Positions 9,240 to 17,866 of a stretch of 28,772 nt of DNA are shown here, in pieces. The notes beneath the pieces were generated by a model. The model searched no databases and was not told where the DNA came from. It saw nothing but the letters and a program-made list of their open reading frames with translations. The stretch comes from Chara braunii (Eukaryota; Streptophyta; Charophyceae; Charales; Characeae), in assembly GCA_003427395.1 (NCBI GenBank), contig BFEA01000368.1, positions 792,933 through 821,704 of the forward strand, written 5' to 3'. How positions within the stretch are numbered: the first letter of the stretch is position 1; each line of letters starts with the position of its first letter. Made by a program: the position numbers and the translations under genes.

Positions 9240-9905
9240 AAAAAAATGTTGGGTTTGAACAAAATTTATTAAAGATTATAAAAGTATAATATCTAGGCCT
9301 CCTGCAGGAGCAAGATTTCACATGAAGTAAAACAACCACAATAAAAAGGTACTTTTTGACAACCACTAGAAGTGGTGAGGAAAAACACACGATTTTCCAC
9401 AGAAAATCACTACCAATTGAATCACAGATTAATAAGGAATTGAAATATGCATTTTTTATATTACCTCAAAAGATTGCGTTGTCGAGCGCATCGGCCCCCG
9501 CGCGAGCGAGGGCCCTCCCGGCCGCGTCACGCAGGAGAAACTTAGGCTTTCAACTTTTTAGAGACAACTCGGAAATGACACGGTAACCCGCGTCGATCCT
9601 TCGCCGCTCCGGCCGAGTTCGTCAGCTGTACATCCCGTGGTCCCCTACGACAGGATAGGTTATCGCGGGGCACAACTTACCTTCCCTACGGGGTTGTCAC
9701 CACCCTTAGGGGTGTATCCCCGCCGAGCTACCGACCCACATGCGAAGGCTTTTATAATGCAATTGCAGAGGTAAGTCGGCCGAGGGCGTTTGCTCGTTCG
9801 CTGTAACATAGGTACGCATGGTTAAACGCCAAAGCGGACCCGAACGTCGGCCGTCCCTGGGGCGCTGATCTCCCAGGAATCAGAACGACGTCGGTCGACT
9901 AGGAC
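9240..9905. other. Left subterminal region; AT-rich to ~9475, then GC-rich
   Basis: From 9240 to about 9475 the DNA is AT-rich with small palindromes (ACCACTAGAAGTGGT at about 9361-9375). At about 9480 composition changes abruptly to GC-rich (CGCGCGAGCGAGGGCCC), which continues up to the rpl16 fragment. The GC-rich part has no open frame of note. It could be organellar intron or spacer travelling with rpl16, but I cannot prove that. Confidence 0.4.
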
Positions 9906-10121
9906 GTGACCAGCAAACCTACAGAAGTAAGGATGGGAAAAGGAAAAGGAAACCCTACAGGTTGGATTGCTCGTGTTTCTCAAGGACAAATTATTTTTGA
10001 AATGGATGGTGTCAGTTTGTCAAATGCTCAAGCAGCTGCTACTTTAGCTTCACATAAATTGTGCCTTCGGCCCTTTGTTTTGTGTGTCAAATTCGATACA
10101 TGTACGAGTTCACCTTACTGA
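9906..10121 (+). pseudogene. rpl16: C-terminal fragment of mitochondrial-type ribosomal protein L16 (uL16m)
   Basis: The translation contains [20 protein letters not shown], then [18 protein letters not shown] and LASHKLC. This is the conserved C-terminal third of uL16. Residues such as [17 protein letters not shown] and [10 protein letters not shown] are those of plant mitochondrial rpl16, not of the chloroplast or bacterial forms (which read approximately RMGSGKGSPEYWVAVV). uL16 sits in the large subunit near the tRNA-binding sites. Only about 60 of ~135-180 residues are present: an in-frame TAG lies just upstream of DVTSKPTE, and the last ~20 residues deviate from the usual ending. The fragment is therefore a nuclear copy of mitochondrial DNA or an exon cut off by an intron. 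It lies inside the TIR element. Confidence 0.85.
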
Positions 10122-11930
10122 AATGTAATGGGCATAATCCGCAGGAAACCAACATATGTCTGTGTAGGATCCTTTGAGACTATATGTGAAACAACTTCAG
10201 GCGGTTGATCTACAGACTCTCGAAAAACTAGTTTTTTCTTTTTTACCACATTCCCTACTTTATTACCTTTAATTCTTTTTTGTACTTCATATCAAACTGA
10301 GGACGAAGCTATGACTTTGTTCATGGGAATGACCTAAACCTTCAGGAGACAATTCAATTAAATTCGAGACCGTGGGAACTGGGGAAATAACTCCACGGTG
10401 GTACCATACCAAGGAGAATTCAGAGATCCCGTAGTAAGAATTGTCCTGTGCGGACCCTTAAGGGGATCAGCCTAATACCGTTCTGTTCCGACACTGAGTG
10501 AGGTCTNGAACAATCAACACGATCTAGATTCCAATCTAATACTCGATTGGTCGGACCGGACCGTGTTCGTATCTCAGTCAAGGAACACGTGAAAGCCTGC
10601 AACATCACTCTCCACTGACTGTCTAGATGAATCCAAGATCGGATACGAAACTGACTGGGCCCTTTGTAAATAAGAAAGAGGTGCAGAGCTGACGGATCTC
10701 CAAGAAACAAACAAATGCGAAGGCACTGCGAGCGATCCTAGTCCCTTCTTTCATCCGACAAGAGTCGACTTGACTCCAAACAACGCTTATCAACAAAAAA
10801 TCAATGCATGACCTATAAACAATGCGACGCTCAAATGATGTCTGACCAAAATATCTTCACTCTGCCTGCCAAACGGTTGGGCTGACATGACTCTTTCGAT
10901 TTGATGAGACGTGTTGCCAAGTTCTTTCATTCCGCCCCTTACTGACTGCCAACAAGGAATATAATCGCCCCGACTCTCAAGTAAAGTAAAAGTGTCATTG
11001 TTTTAATGATGGCTTCACTGCTTCTCTAACTTTGGTGTGAATGCCACCTGCAAGTTAGCGACTGTCTCGAACAATCGAACGTTCGATGCCCCATTAAGGC
11101 CAAGGATCCACTTCCAAAGTTTGTTGGTTGTTTTTTTTCGTTTGGGCAATAATTACTTTTTCTGTTCCACGAATGATGAAGTATCATCCTTCGACATGAA
11201 GATATTCAAAGCAATGCTCTAGCCACATCTTCCTGTCAACTAGCCTGATTGCCCCAGGCTTGCACTTCTTATGATGCAAACCTATCCGCGAAGGTAGTGC
11301 CTACTCGCACTCCATCTGTAGCTAGTGAAAACACGAACTGGGCTTCTTGTGGTGCCAGTTCCCCATTTGTATGTGGCTCCTAAGACGGCCACGGGAAGGG
11401 TAAACTATGACAGTTTTCCTTAACGCGAGCCGCCAAGAACTCAAAGTCCTTCCATGAGTAGGCGCATGTCCCTTCCCTAGGAGGTGGTCTGGGATACCCC
11501 TCGTCCTCGCCCGAGCGAACCTCGGATCTCAGAAGTCAGGCTGGCTCCGCCACAACAGCATGGCATCCCCCCGCACAAGCGGTCCACTCCGAGTCGATAA
11601 CAGGGCCGGCCCCTAAGGCAACGAACCCCCGCCTCAGATGCCTCCTAGAAAGGCGAAAACGTCTACCACAACAGACGAACAATCTCTCGTCGCCTGACGT
11701 CAAGGGTAACTTAGACGAAAAAGGAGATCACAGAAAGAGAATGCATTCAGATAGATGGGCATAGGCAGAGAGGGTCATTCGGGAAAGAATGGGCAACCTC
11801 AGGAAAAGTCTACGTCCATTTGATTTCGTCTTCTTTGTGTGACCAAATTCTTTTTCTGTCGTCAATTTGTTGTCCTTCCCTTCAATTGCGAAAAATAGAA
11901 GACAACCATCCTTCCATTCACTTTCGCTGA
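10122..11930. other. Unassigned, possibly mitochondrial-derived intron or spacer sequence
   Basis: No convincing gene in 1.8 kb. Sequence character (balanced composition, stretches such as GACGGCCACGGGAAGGGTAAACTATGACAG around 11390-11410 interrupted by low-complexity T runs) is unlike the neighbouring repeats and is compatible with organellar intron or spacer adjoining rpl16. I did not find a group II domain V signature or another mitochondrial exon. One N at about 10507. Confidence 0.3.
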
Positions 11931-12415
11931 CATGATTACATCTTCATTTTCCAAGCATCCTTCCACCTACCTGCACATCAGATCAAACAACAAGTTCAAA
12001 AGAGAACAATGCATTCCCAAACTCATGTCAGACTTTGATTCATACGTGCAAACAAAACACAACTTCCTCTACCTTTTCAGTGAACATTCAAAGAACAGGG
12101 TCAAGCAAGTGTGGGTTCACATAGGAGTGAAGGGAAGTCTGAGTCATTCATCTGACCTTGAGTGAAGTTGAGATGGACGCGGCTCACTAAAAACAAACAG
12201 CATAAGATCACACTCCAGACAAGACCAACGTTACAACAGTTGTCAACAAAGCGATCCACACCACTCTCAGAGATGGTCGCTCGTCACAATACCCTCCTTT
12301 CACACAATCGCCTCCCAACAATCTGGCGGCGTCTCTGCGTCGTCGTCACACCAACCGCCGCCGTTGCCGTCAATACTCAAATACGCCGTCACACAATGTC
12401 CCTCTCAGTCAAGTC
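11931..12415. other. Unassigned stretch before the minisatellite
   Basis: A short open frame (11932-12165) without recognisable domain. From about 12160 a low-complexity basic frame begins that is driven by the following repeats. No RNA or regulatory feature recognised. Confidence 0.3.
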
Positions 12416-12835
12416 AAAATGGGCAGCGCATCCGCGTCACCACTTAGAACGCATTGTCGTCACCGCAAGAGTTCGGCAACACCACTGCGTCACTACCGAA
12501 ATCTCAGTGTCGCCGCAGCAGCGTCTCCGCATCACCTCCATCAAGCCCGCGCTGTCACCGCAAAAAATCGGCAGCGCTTCCGTGTCACTACCTAGAACGC
12601 ACTGCCGCTGGCGCAAAAAAACCCGGCAGCGCTTCCGCGTCACCGTCAAAAAGCGTCGTCGTTGCCGTGCCAAACAGGCAGAGTTTCCCCTGCACCGCTT
12701 GCTGAAGACTCACCGCCGCCGTGCAAGAGGGGCAGAGTGTCCCTTACACCGCTTGCTAAAAAACCCGCTGGTGCCGTGCAAAACGGAAAGAGTTTCCCCT
12801 GCGCTCCACCAAGTGCAGCGGCAGCTATGGCTGCC
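12416..12835. repeat. Degenerate ~45-55-bp minisatellite, about eight units
   Basis: Units in the first part share CGGCAGCGCTTCCGCGTCAC followed by GCACTGCCGC-like sequence and end in CACCGCA. Units from about 12670 share GGCAGAGTTTCCCCTGC, ACCGCTTGCT and GCCGTGCA at ~54-bp spacing. A 295-codon plus-strand frame (12162-13049) stays open through the array and encodes Arg/His-rich protein. Because units are near multiples of three and GC-rich, the openness is probably a by-product, and I do not call a gene. Confidence 0.7.
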
Positions 12836-13352
12836 CTCACTCTCATGCTCCCTGCAGACCTCCAGCGCTTCCCTCTCCCTTCACCTTGCTGAAATGGCGG
12901 CTATGGCTGTGTTCCACAGCTATGGCCACCTCCAGCAGTTCTATTCCCTCACTTGCAGACCTCCACTCAGCTCCCTCTCATTCCACCAGCAGCTCCCCCT
13001 CCAGCAGCATTCGCCCAAGCAAAATGCTAGCAGCACCAGCCACAAATGAATGCTGGCTGGCTGGCTGCTGGCTTGTTTTATAGCTGGCTGGAGGCTGTGG
13101 GCAGCTGCTTTACCCCCAGCCAAAACTCGAAGTGAGGCCTGACCCTTGATCTCAGACAAGATCAAGGGCTGAGAAACTTGATGTTCCCCTAGGGGAACCA
13201 AGTTCTTGGCCTTGGTAATGCATCTGGCCGCCAACCCCGGCCAGACGCAGCCCCAACTGGCTGTATAGAGCCAGGTAGAGCAGATTGTTGGAGTTCAACA
13301 GTCTGCAGTCACCTTAGGGCCCATAAGCTTCTACCCCCTGCATCTGGTCCCG
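12836..13352. other. Low-complexity CT/AG-rich sequence, no gene
   Basis: Short runs of GCTGGCTGGCTGCTGGCTTG and CAGCAGC-type sequence; inverted fragments around 13150-13200 (GATCTCAGACAAGATCAAGGG). Nothing assignable. Confidence 0.35.
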
Positions 13353-13388
13353 CGTCGCGATTAGGTTCGCGACGCACTGTTTTTTTTT
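13353..13388 (+). other. Perfect 8-bp hairpin followed by a T run
   Basis: GCGTCGCG (13353-13360), an 8-nt loop and CGCGACGC (13369-13376) form a perfect stem, followed four bases later by eight Ts. The layout resembles a terminator hairpin, but in a eukaryotic nuclear context it more likely reflects the hairpin-rich nature of this block. An organellar or bacterial origin is possible. Confidence 0.5.
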
Positions 13389-13732
13389 CTTCTCATCTGT
13401 CCTACTCACCTGGACCCTCATGATGCCAAGTTCGGGTGCCAGTGACACAGCTGCTGCCCGTTTCCATCATGAACGGGCGCTGCTGTCCTTTCAGCTGATA
13501 GTAGGAGGGCAAAAAGACAAAACAACAAAACAAAAAAAAAGAGAAGAAAAATAACAAAAAGAACTCATCTGCATGCAGCCGCTATTCCGCGGCAGATGCA
13601 TTCGACTTTGCCCATCCACAGATGGGCTGTCGATTCAGCCCTGTGATGAGTCGGTTGGAATCCGACGAAACCCCTGGCCTCAATCATTGCTTTTTTTTTT
13701 TTTTTTCCTTCGATTTATGTGTGTCATCCTAA
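13389..13732. other. Spacer with A-rich and T-rich runs and short hairpins
   Basis: Contains a hairpin CCCGTT ... AACGGG at about 13458-13477, an A-rich stretch at 13510-13560, two copies of the word CAGATG (13590s and 13619), and a T run of about 16 at 13691-13706. It may contain a more diverged upstream copy of the 234-bp repeat. Confidence 0.35.
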
Positions 13733-14205
13733 CGCAGGGACCATGCAGGATTCCGCGCGGCTGATTACAGCCATGCGATCCTGATGATTGCGCGGTCGGA
13801 ATCAACCGCGCCCGGCCGCTTGGGATGCTCCAAAAGGAGCCAGCCCAAGGTCATGTATAGGTTCGATCCCTGCACCTGCGGGATGACAGTCTTGCATGCT
13901 TACCTATCGGGCTGGCTCTTACTACAGTTGTAGTAGGGGCAGCCCTACTATATGTTTGTCTTCCTTGCACAGGGCCATGCAATTTTCCGCGCGGCAGATC
14001 TCAGCCACGCGATCTTGATGATCGTGCGGCCGAAATCGGTCGCGCCCAACTGCCTTGGGCTGCTCCAAAAGGAGCTAGCCCGGTAAAATGCTTGCAGCCA
14101 GACTGGATCCCGGTACCTGCCGGGTATGAGTCCTGTGTAGTTACCTACCGGGCTAGCTCCTATCACGACAGTGATAGGAGCAGCTCTTCTATATGAAGAG
14201 CTGCC
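13733..14205. repeat. Two tandem ~234-bp hairpin-rich repeats with compensatory changes
   Basis: Copy A starts CGCAGGGACCATGCAG at 13733 and copy B starts GCACAGGGCCATGCA at 13967. They align throughout at moderate identity. Both have CTCCAAAAGGAG as a stem with AAAA loop (13827-13840; 14062-14075). Both have a long outer pairing between AGCCC and GGGCT parts, and a terminal stem whose paired bases differ between copies but stay complementary (13915-13940; 14156-14181). Copy B ends in a further perfect 9-bp hairpin (CAGCTCTTC/GAAGAGCTG, 14181-14203). Copy A contains GGTTCGATCCC, a tRNA B-box-like string, without a credible A box. No coding frame. Confidence 0.8.
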
Positions 14206-14465
14206 CAGTCAGGTTTCCCCCCATACCGTGACCATGCAGGCTTTGCCTGCCCGTAGCCTTGCAAACCCGGCCTGCCTACGGCCTTGCAGGCCTCGCTTGC
14301 TTGTGGCCCTGCATGCTTAGCTGGCCATGTGACCTTGGCATCGGCCTATCAACCCCTCGCTCGGTGTCAACCCCCGCGGCCCTAGAAAAACCCTTCTTCC
14401 TATTCCCCCTGCGTCGCGGCTGTATACCCGGCACACTCCTCTTTTTAGCCTACCTAGGCCCTGAA
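14206..14465. other. GC-rich spacer with repeated CTTGCAGGCC/CCTTGCAAAC words
   Basis: The word GGCCTTGC/AGCCTTGC recurs several times at 14230-14320, giving a low-complexity appearance. No gene, tRNA or known motif recognised. Confidence 0.35.
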
Positions 14466-14489
14466 TCGCGCGGCTGCTAAGCCGCGCGA
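14466..14489. other. Perfect 10-bp inverted repeat hairpin
   Basis: TCGCGCGGCT (14466-14475), loop GCTA, AGCCGCGCGA (14480-14489). It is flanked by CTACCT and AGGTAG, which could extend the structure across the hairpin. Confidence 0.75.
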
Positions 14490-14605
14490 CGTTATTTTAG
14501 GTAGACTAGGTGTAACTCTAGTCTTTCCATGATTGCACACCATTGCGGCCTTGCCGGGAACCACGGACGATAGGTCGTACCGCTGACTCTCCCTGTTTCG
14601 AATGA

Positions 14606-14652
14606 ACGTCGGTGACGTCACACGTCAACGACGTCATACGTCATCGACGTCA
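14606..14652. promoter_or_regulatory. Array of ACGTCA (bZIP/CRE-core) hexamers with regular spacing
   Basis: ACGTCA occurs at 14615, 14622, 14631, 14638 and 14647, i.e. spacing 7, 9, 7, 9 bp, a 16-bp double unit. The first is part of a full TGACGTCA palindrome at 14613-14620. ACGT-core elements bind plant bZIP factors. Here the array is most simply a short tandem repeat, and no promoter or gene downstream is recognisable, so regulatory function is only a possibility. Confidence 0.5.
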
Positions 14653-14732
14653 AGCTTTAGGTCTCTCAGTTATAGGATTGGTCTGAATAACCTTTGGCAA
14701 CATCAATCTCATCATGTTCCTCAATGAAAAGA

Positions 14733-14749
14733 GTCGGACAGTGTCCGAC
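14733..14749. other. 8-bp perfect palindrome with 1-nt spacer
   Basis: GTCGGACA, one G, TGTCCGAC. About 40 bp further on lies AAACCC-TCACA-GGGGTTT, another small hairpin. Both are in the right subterminal region of the 6.2-kb element. Confidence 0.6.
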
Positions 14750-15405
14750 CTTCAAAAACTCGGGCAGAAACCCTCACAGGGGTTTTTGTGCCGACAGCGT
14801 GTATAGTCTTATAAGTCGTGCAGCACGCCGAACATGTTCGGGGGTTTCGTGAACAGACTAATATGTTATCTTGCTTGCAACTACGTTCGCTCAAACATGT
14901 TCTCTTTCTGGTGGGGTAACATATTTCTTTTCAAACTTTTTTACTTTTTTTTTTTTTTTTTTTTAACTTGATTTTGACTAAGAATTTGAAGGTGCCCCTG
15001 AGGCAAAAGTCGTTTGTTTTATTATTTTACATAACATATGATTTTTTGACAAAGATTTTAATACTAACTTGAAAATTGCCATATTGGCCAGTATGTGTTC
15101 AGAACGGTGAATAGTCCTATATACGAGTATTCATTAGAACTGAGTTTTTTACAACTTTCGATTTTGCCTTGCTGTTGTTTTATCGAAGTTCTATTTTTTG
15201 TCGGTCTATTGAAAATGAGTTATGGTCCTATAACAAAATCTTTGTTGTAAATGATTTTCCTGGACATTTTGCGGATCACTTTACTTTTTGCTCATTTTAT
15301 GGCCTCGCTTCTCAATAAAAGGTTCGAAACGATGTTTTTTTTTATCAAATACAGTTGTTTGACTTTTAGTATTTCACTCTATACAAAATGTTGGGTTTTG
15401 TCGTG
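14750..15405. other. AT-rich right subterminal region of the 6.2-kb element
   Basis: Mostly AT-rich with a T run of about 21 near 14945-14964. No gene. It mirrors the AT-rich left subterminal region in composition, though not in sequence. Confidence 0.4.
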
Positions 15406-15432
15406 TTGTTGGGTTTTCACGAATCCTATGTT
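15406..15432. repeat. Right terminal inverted repeat
   Basis: Reverse complement of 9213-9239 without mismatch. Just inside, TGTTGGGTTTT is repeated at about 15389-15399. Confidence 0.9.
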
Positions 15433-15436
15433 AAGT
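15433..15436. repeat. Right target-site duplication (AAGT) of the 6.2-kb element
   Basis: Copy of 9209-9212. The host frame resumes at 15437. Confidence 0.75.
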
Positions 15437-16812
15437 GTCTTTTCGTCATCAGATTCTATCAAAAGGATTAATGAGGAGCTTGATGAGGCCAAGAAGATAA
15501 AAAAGAGAATTGGTGAGCTTGAGCAGGAGGTAAAGAAGAAGGGATCTGAGAGCAACAACGAGAAAAGAAAGAGCACAGCGAACACGCCAACGCTCGAGTT
15601 CGCTAAAGCGAGATCCAAACCACTTGACGGGGTGGTCAATTGCGGCAACCTCGAATCTTGATCTTATCGAACGACGAAGACCAGAAAAAGAAGACACGTG
15701 AACACTCTACCATCGATGTGAAACATGAGATAATGGCGAACGCCGATGATAGGCAGTTGGATTAGATCCTGAATTTGTTGGGATTGCGGGCACGACAAAC
15801 AAAGACAGGAGAAGAGAATGAGAATCCGAAGGATAAGGATGATGTTGAAAAGATAGAGGAGAAAAATGGAGATAGGGTAGATGAGAAAGGAAAGGAGAAC
15901 GTGAAGGTGTACGAAGAAAAGGTAGAAAGTGAGTAATGCGCTGAATCTTTGGACACAAAATTAGAAGATAAGTAGAAGGAAGGTTGAATCATCGAGTACA
16001 TGAAGGGTTGACTCGATCATAACATGAAGGTGTACGAAGAAAAGGTAGAAAGTGAGTTGAGCGCTGAATCTTTTGACACATAATTAGAAGATAAGTAGAA
16101 GGAAGGTTGAATCATCGAGTACATGAAGGGTTAACTCGATTATAACATGGGGATAACCTACAAGGAAATAAAAGTGTTGCGCACCAAGCGAGGAATGAAG
16201 AGCATTTGAAAGTACAAATGTGATTCAGAACTAGCCAAGTAGGATACAGAGCAGTATGCGAAGCTCGTGAATTATAAAGATGAAGACGAGACTGAAGCCT
16301 CCCACCTTTTAGGAGACGACGACTCAGATGCACAAAAGGATAAAGATGATGATGTGGCAAGAAATTCATTGTTGGATCTAAGAGATTTTGTTTATTATAA
16401 TTGAGACAATTGACAAAGTACCTCGGAGAGGAGAAGGATCACAATTGAGAAAGTGCTAAGCTAGATAAAGAGTTTTTTAAGATTCTACAAAATCAATGTG
16501 ATATGAAGATGTATTAGAAATTATATAAGATGAGAAGCTACGTACTTGAAGTATTGGGCCGCGCTTCCTACGAGTGAACTGGATAGATTGTTGGGGGGTG
16601 AGGGTTGTTTATATGTGTTCATTTCTCTTTTCTTCAAAACCATCTATGTTGGGGAAACTTGTAGAAGGTTGGAAGAAAGGTGGTGAGCGCATTGCAAGAG
16701 TGTGTGTAAACACGTTTATAAGCTACTTTAATGGCTTAACAGGAAAGGATGTAACACATACACCGTAACTCAAGTTTTCTCTAGCGAGAAAAATAATTTA
16801 AAAGATTTAAGG
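15437..16812 (+). pseudogene. Decayed coding region with coiled coil and GIY-YIG nuclease-like domain
   Basis: From 15437 the frame encodes a strongly charged coiled coil (INEELDEAKKIKKRIGELEQ). Near 15655 the phase shifts once. From there a single frame can be followed to about 16812 with some 19 in-frame stops but no further indel. It carries Lys/Glu-rich segments and then, at about 16549-16770, YWAALPTSELDRLLG, EGCLYVF, IYVGETCRRLEERW and a following AHCKSV helix. CLYVF plus IYVGET with the downstream Arg and an EExW/His context match the core of a GIY-YIG nuclease. Intact relatives cut DNA. GIY-YIG domains occur in Penelope-like retroelements (including N-terminal versions), homing endonucleases and repair nucleases. 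Stops at RW*AH and LL*WL fall inside the domain, so it is non-functional. Penelope-like origin is my inference; no RT was found. Confidence 0.65.
15902..16147 (+). repeat. 123-bp tandem duplication inside the decayed coding region
   Basis: TGAAGGTGTACGAAGAAAAG starts at 15902 and again at 16025, and the copies match closely for 123 bp (41 codons), keeping phase. The copies share most in-frame stop codons, including those in the EDK-stop-KEG-stop context, implying that the duplication followed loss of function. They differ at a few sites near GAGTAATGCGC/GAGTTGAGCGC. Confidence 0.85.
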
Positions 16813-17129
16813 AAAAAAAATTATAAAGAGAAATAATCCAGGATGAAATATCAGGAAGCAAGCAACTCGATTGAAAACTTGCAAGACTCAAAAGAAAAAA
16901 AAAAAAAATGCATGCATAACCATGCTTGGGATTTGCTTCTGCTTTCTTTTTCATACATGGGATTTACTGACTCGAATGATTTGATGAATTTAAATTGTTG
17001 AAAGCAGCATATAGAGAAAAAACAACAGTCAATTACTACTACTGCAATGCCTACACATAGGTAATAAAAAAAAAAAAATCTTATAGGTTTATTAAACGTG
17101 TGTTCGATGCCAAAAAAATCAACATCATG
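16813..17129. other. AT-rich stretch with A runs, no clear coding
   Basis: Contains A runs at about 16896-16908 and 17067-17078. The frame of the GIY-YIG remnant ceases to look like protein here. Confidence 0.35.
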
Positions 17130-17866
17130 AAGCAAAATTATTTTTAAAAAAATGTGAAGCCCCTAATCAAGAAGGATGGAAAATTGACTATTGATTGTTT
17201 GGTTAAATAAAAGTTTGGAAGATGAAAATAAGAAATAATCTCTCTGTTGTGTACCCCTTGGAAGAGGAAGGTATTTAATGGTAAAAGCATGAATCATGAA
17301 TTTGTTAAATTGAGAATCAGAAAGGAAGGTGTGTCCTACAAAGGATCTTATCCACGGGAATAAAGATAAAGATTGGAATTAACTATGTGATATAGAACAT
17401 CGATAAGAAGGAACTCCGATTTAGAAGTGAGATGTCTGGATAGATAGAAGAAAATATGTCGCCGAAAAAACTCAGTCTCCTGTTGCAGAAAAAAATTGTT
17501 CGTCGTCTCGACAAAAAATAGATTATGTCGCGAACCTGCAGCATAACCATAAAGACGTTGCTAGAAACGAAGGAAAGTGTTTGCGTGAGAATTTTAAACT
17601 GTCCAAAGTGAACAGGCATGTACAGGCTTGGTTGAATGATATTTCTTGGATTGATCCTTTTCTCAACAACTCACGAAATGTGTCGGTTACAGGCAGGATA
17701 ATTGCTGGAACCATATTCAAAACTGCATGCGACAATGCGATCTTACGTTGAAGAAAAGTTGGGATTCTCGATCCTAATATGATTTTTAATATTCAATGTT
17801 TGAAGGTATTTAGGAAAAAAATGACTAATTGTGAGATTGTTATTCTTGTTGAGTACAGGAAAGAGG
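17130..17866 (+). pseudogene. Decayed coding sequence, unidentified
   Basis: Protein-like stretches persist with stops: VKPLIKKDGKLTID near 17146, VFNGKSMNHEFVKLRIRKEG near 17270, and a longer piece from about 17488 in the same phase as the GIY-YIG remnant (WLNDISWIDPFLNNSRNVSV, then GRIIAGTIFKTACDNAILR, one stop, and FNIQCLKVFRKKMTNCEIV). I cannot name the family. It probably is the 3' continuation of the element containing the GIY-YIG domain. The foldback element interrupts it at 17867-17869 (TAA). Confidence 0.45.

Larger units (their letters stand above)
9213..15432. mobile_element. 6.2-kb element with 27-bp TIRs and 4-bp target duplication (candidate new DNA transposon family)
   Basis: Perfect 27-bp inverted termini (AACATAGGATTCGTGAAAAC...) lie at 9213-9239 and 15406-15432, flanked by AAGT at 9209-9212 and 15433-15436. 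Deleting the element plus one AAGT joins two open frames in phase, strong evidence for a true insertion. The left terminus runs into a small hairpin (AACCCAACA, A-run, TGTTGGGTT), and the right terminus repeats the AACCCAACA motif. No transposase, integrase, helicase or RT frame is recognisable inside, so it looks non-autonomous. The cargo is mosaic: a mitochondrial-type rpl16 fragment, a minisatellite and GC-rich hairpin repeats. Four-bp duplications occur in superfamilies such as Sola and Ginger, but nothing here allows assignment. Confidence 0.8.

Noticed and set aside
10440-10720. Group II intron start (GTGCG at about 10449)
   Set aside because: No domain V or VI signature or exon partner was found; a 5-base match is too weak.
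12162-13049. 295-codon plus-strand open frame as a gene
   Set aside because: It coincides with a GC-rich degenerate minisatellite and has no recognisable domain.
13770-13800. Hammerhead ribozyme core (CTGATGA followed by GAAT/GAAA) in the 234-bp repeats
   Set aside because: The bases between CTGATGA and GAA do not form the required stem II, copy B has TTGATGA, and no cleavage-site stem could be placed.
13855-13872. tRNA-derived SINE suggested by GGTTCGATCCC (B box)
   Set aside because: No A box at the right distance, no cloverleaf, and the second repeat copy lacks the B box.
9213-15432. piggyBac-type insertion, because TTAA occurs at the right end (15431-15434)
   Set aside because: The left end has GTAA, not TTAA, and the symmetrical terminus with AAGT duplication explains both ends without mismatch.
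9209-15436. The 6.2-kb insert as a large spliceosomal intron or introner, since GT (9211) and AG (15434-15435) lie at its edges
   Set aside because: Splicing from that GT to that AG would remove one base more than element plus duplication, so the joined frame would be shifted. The inverted termini fit a transposon better.
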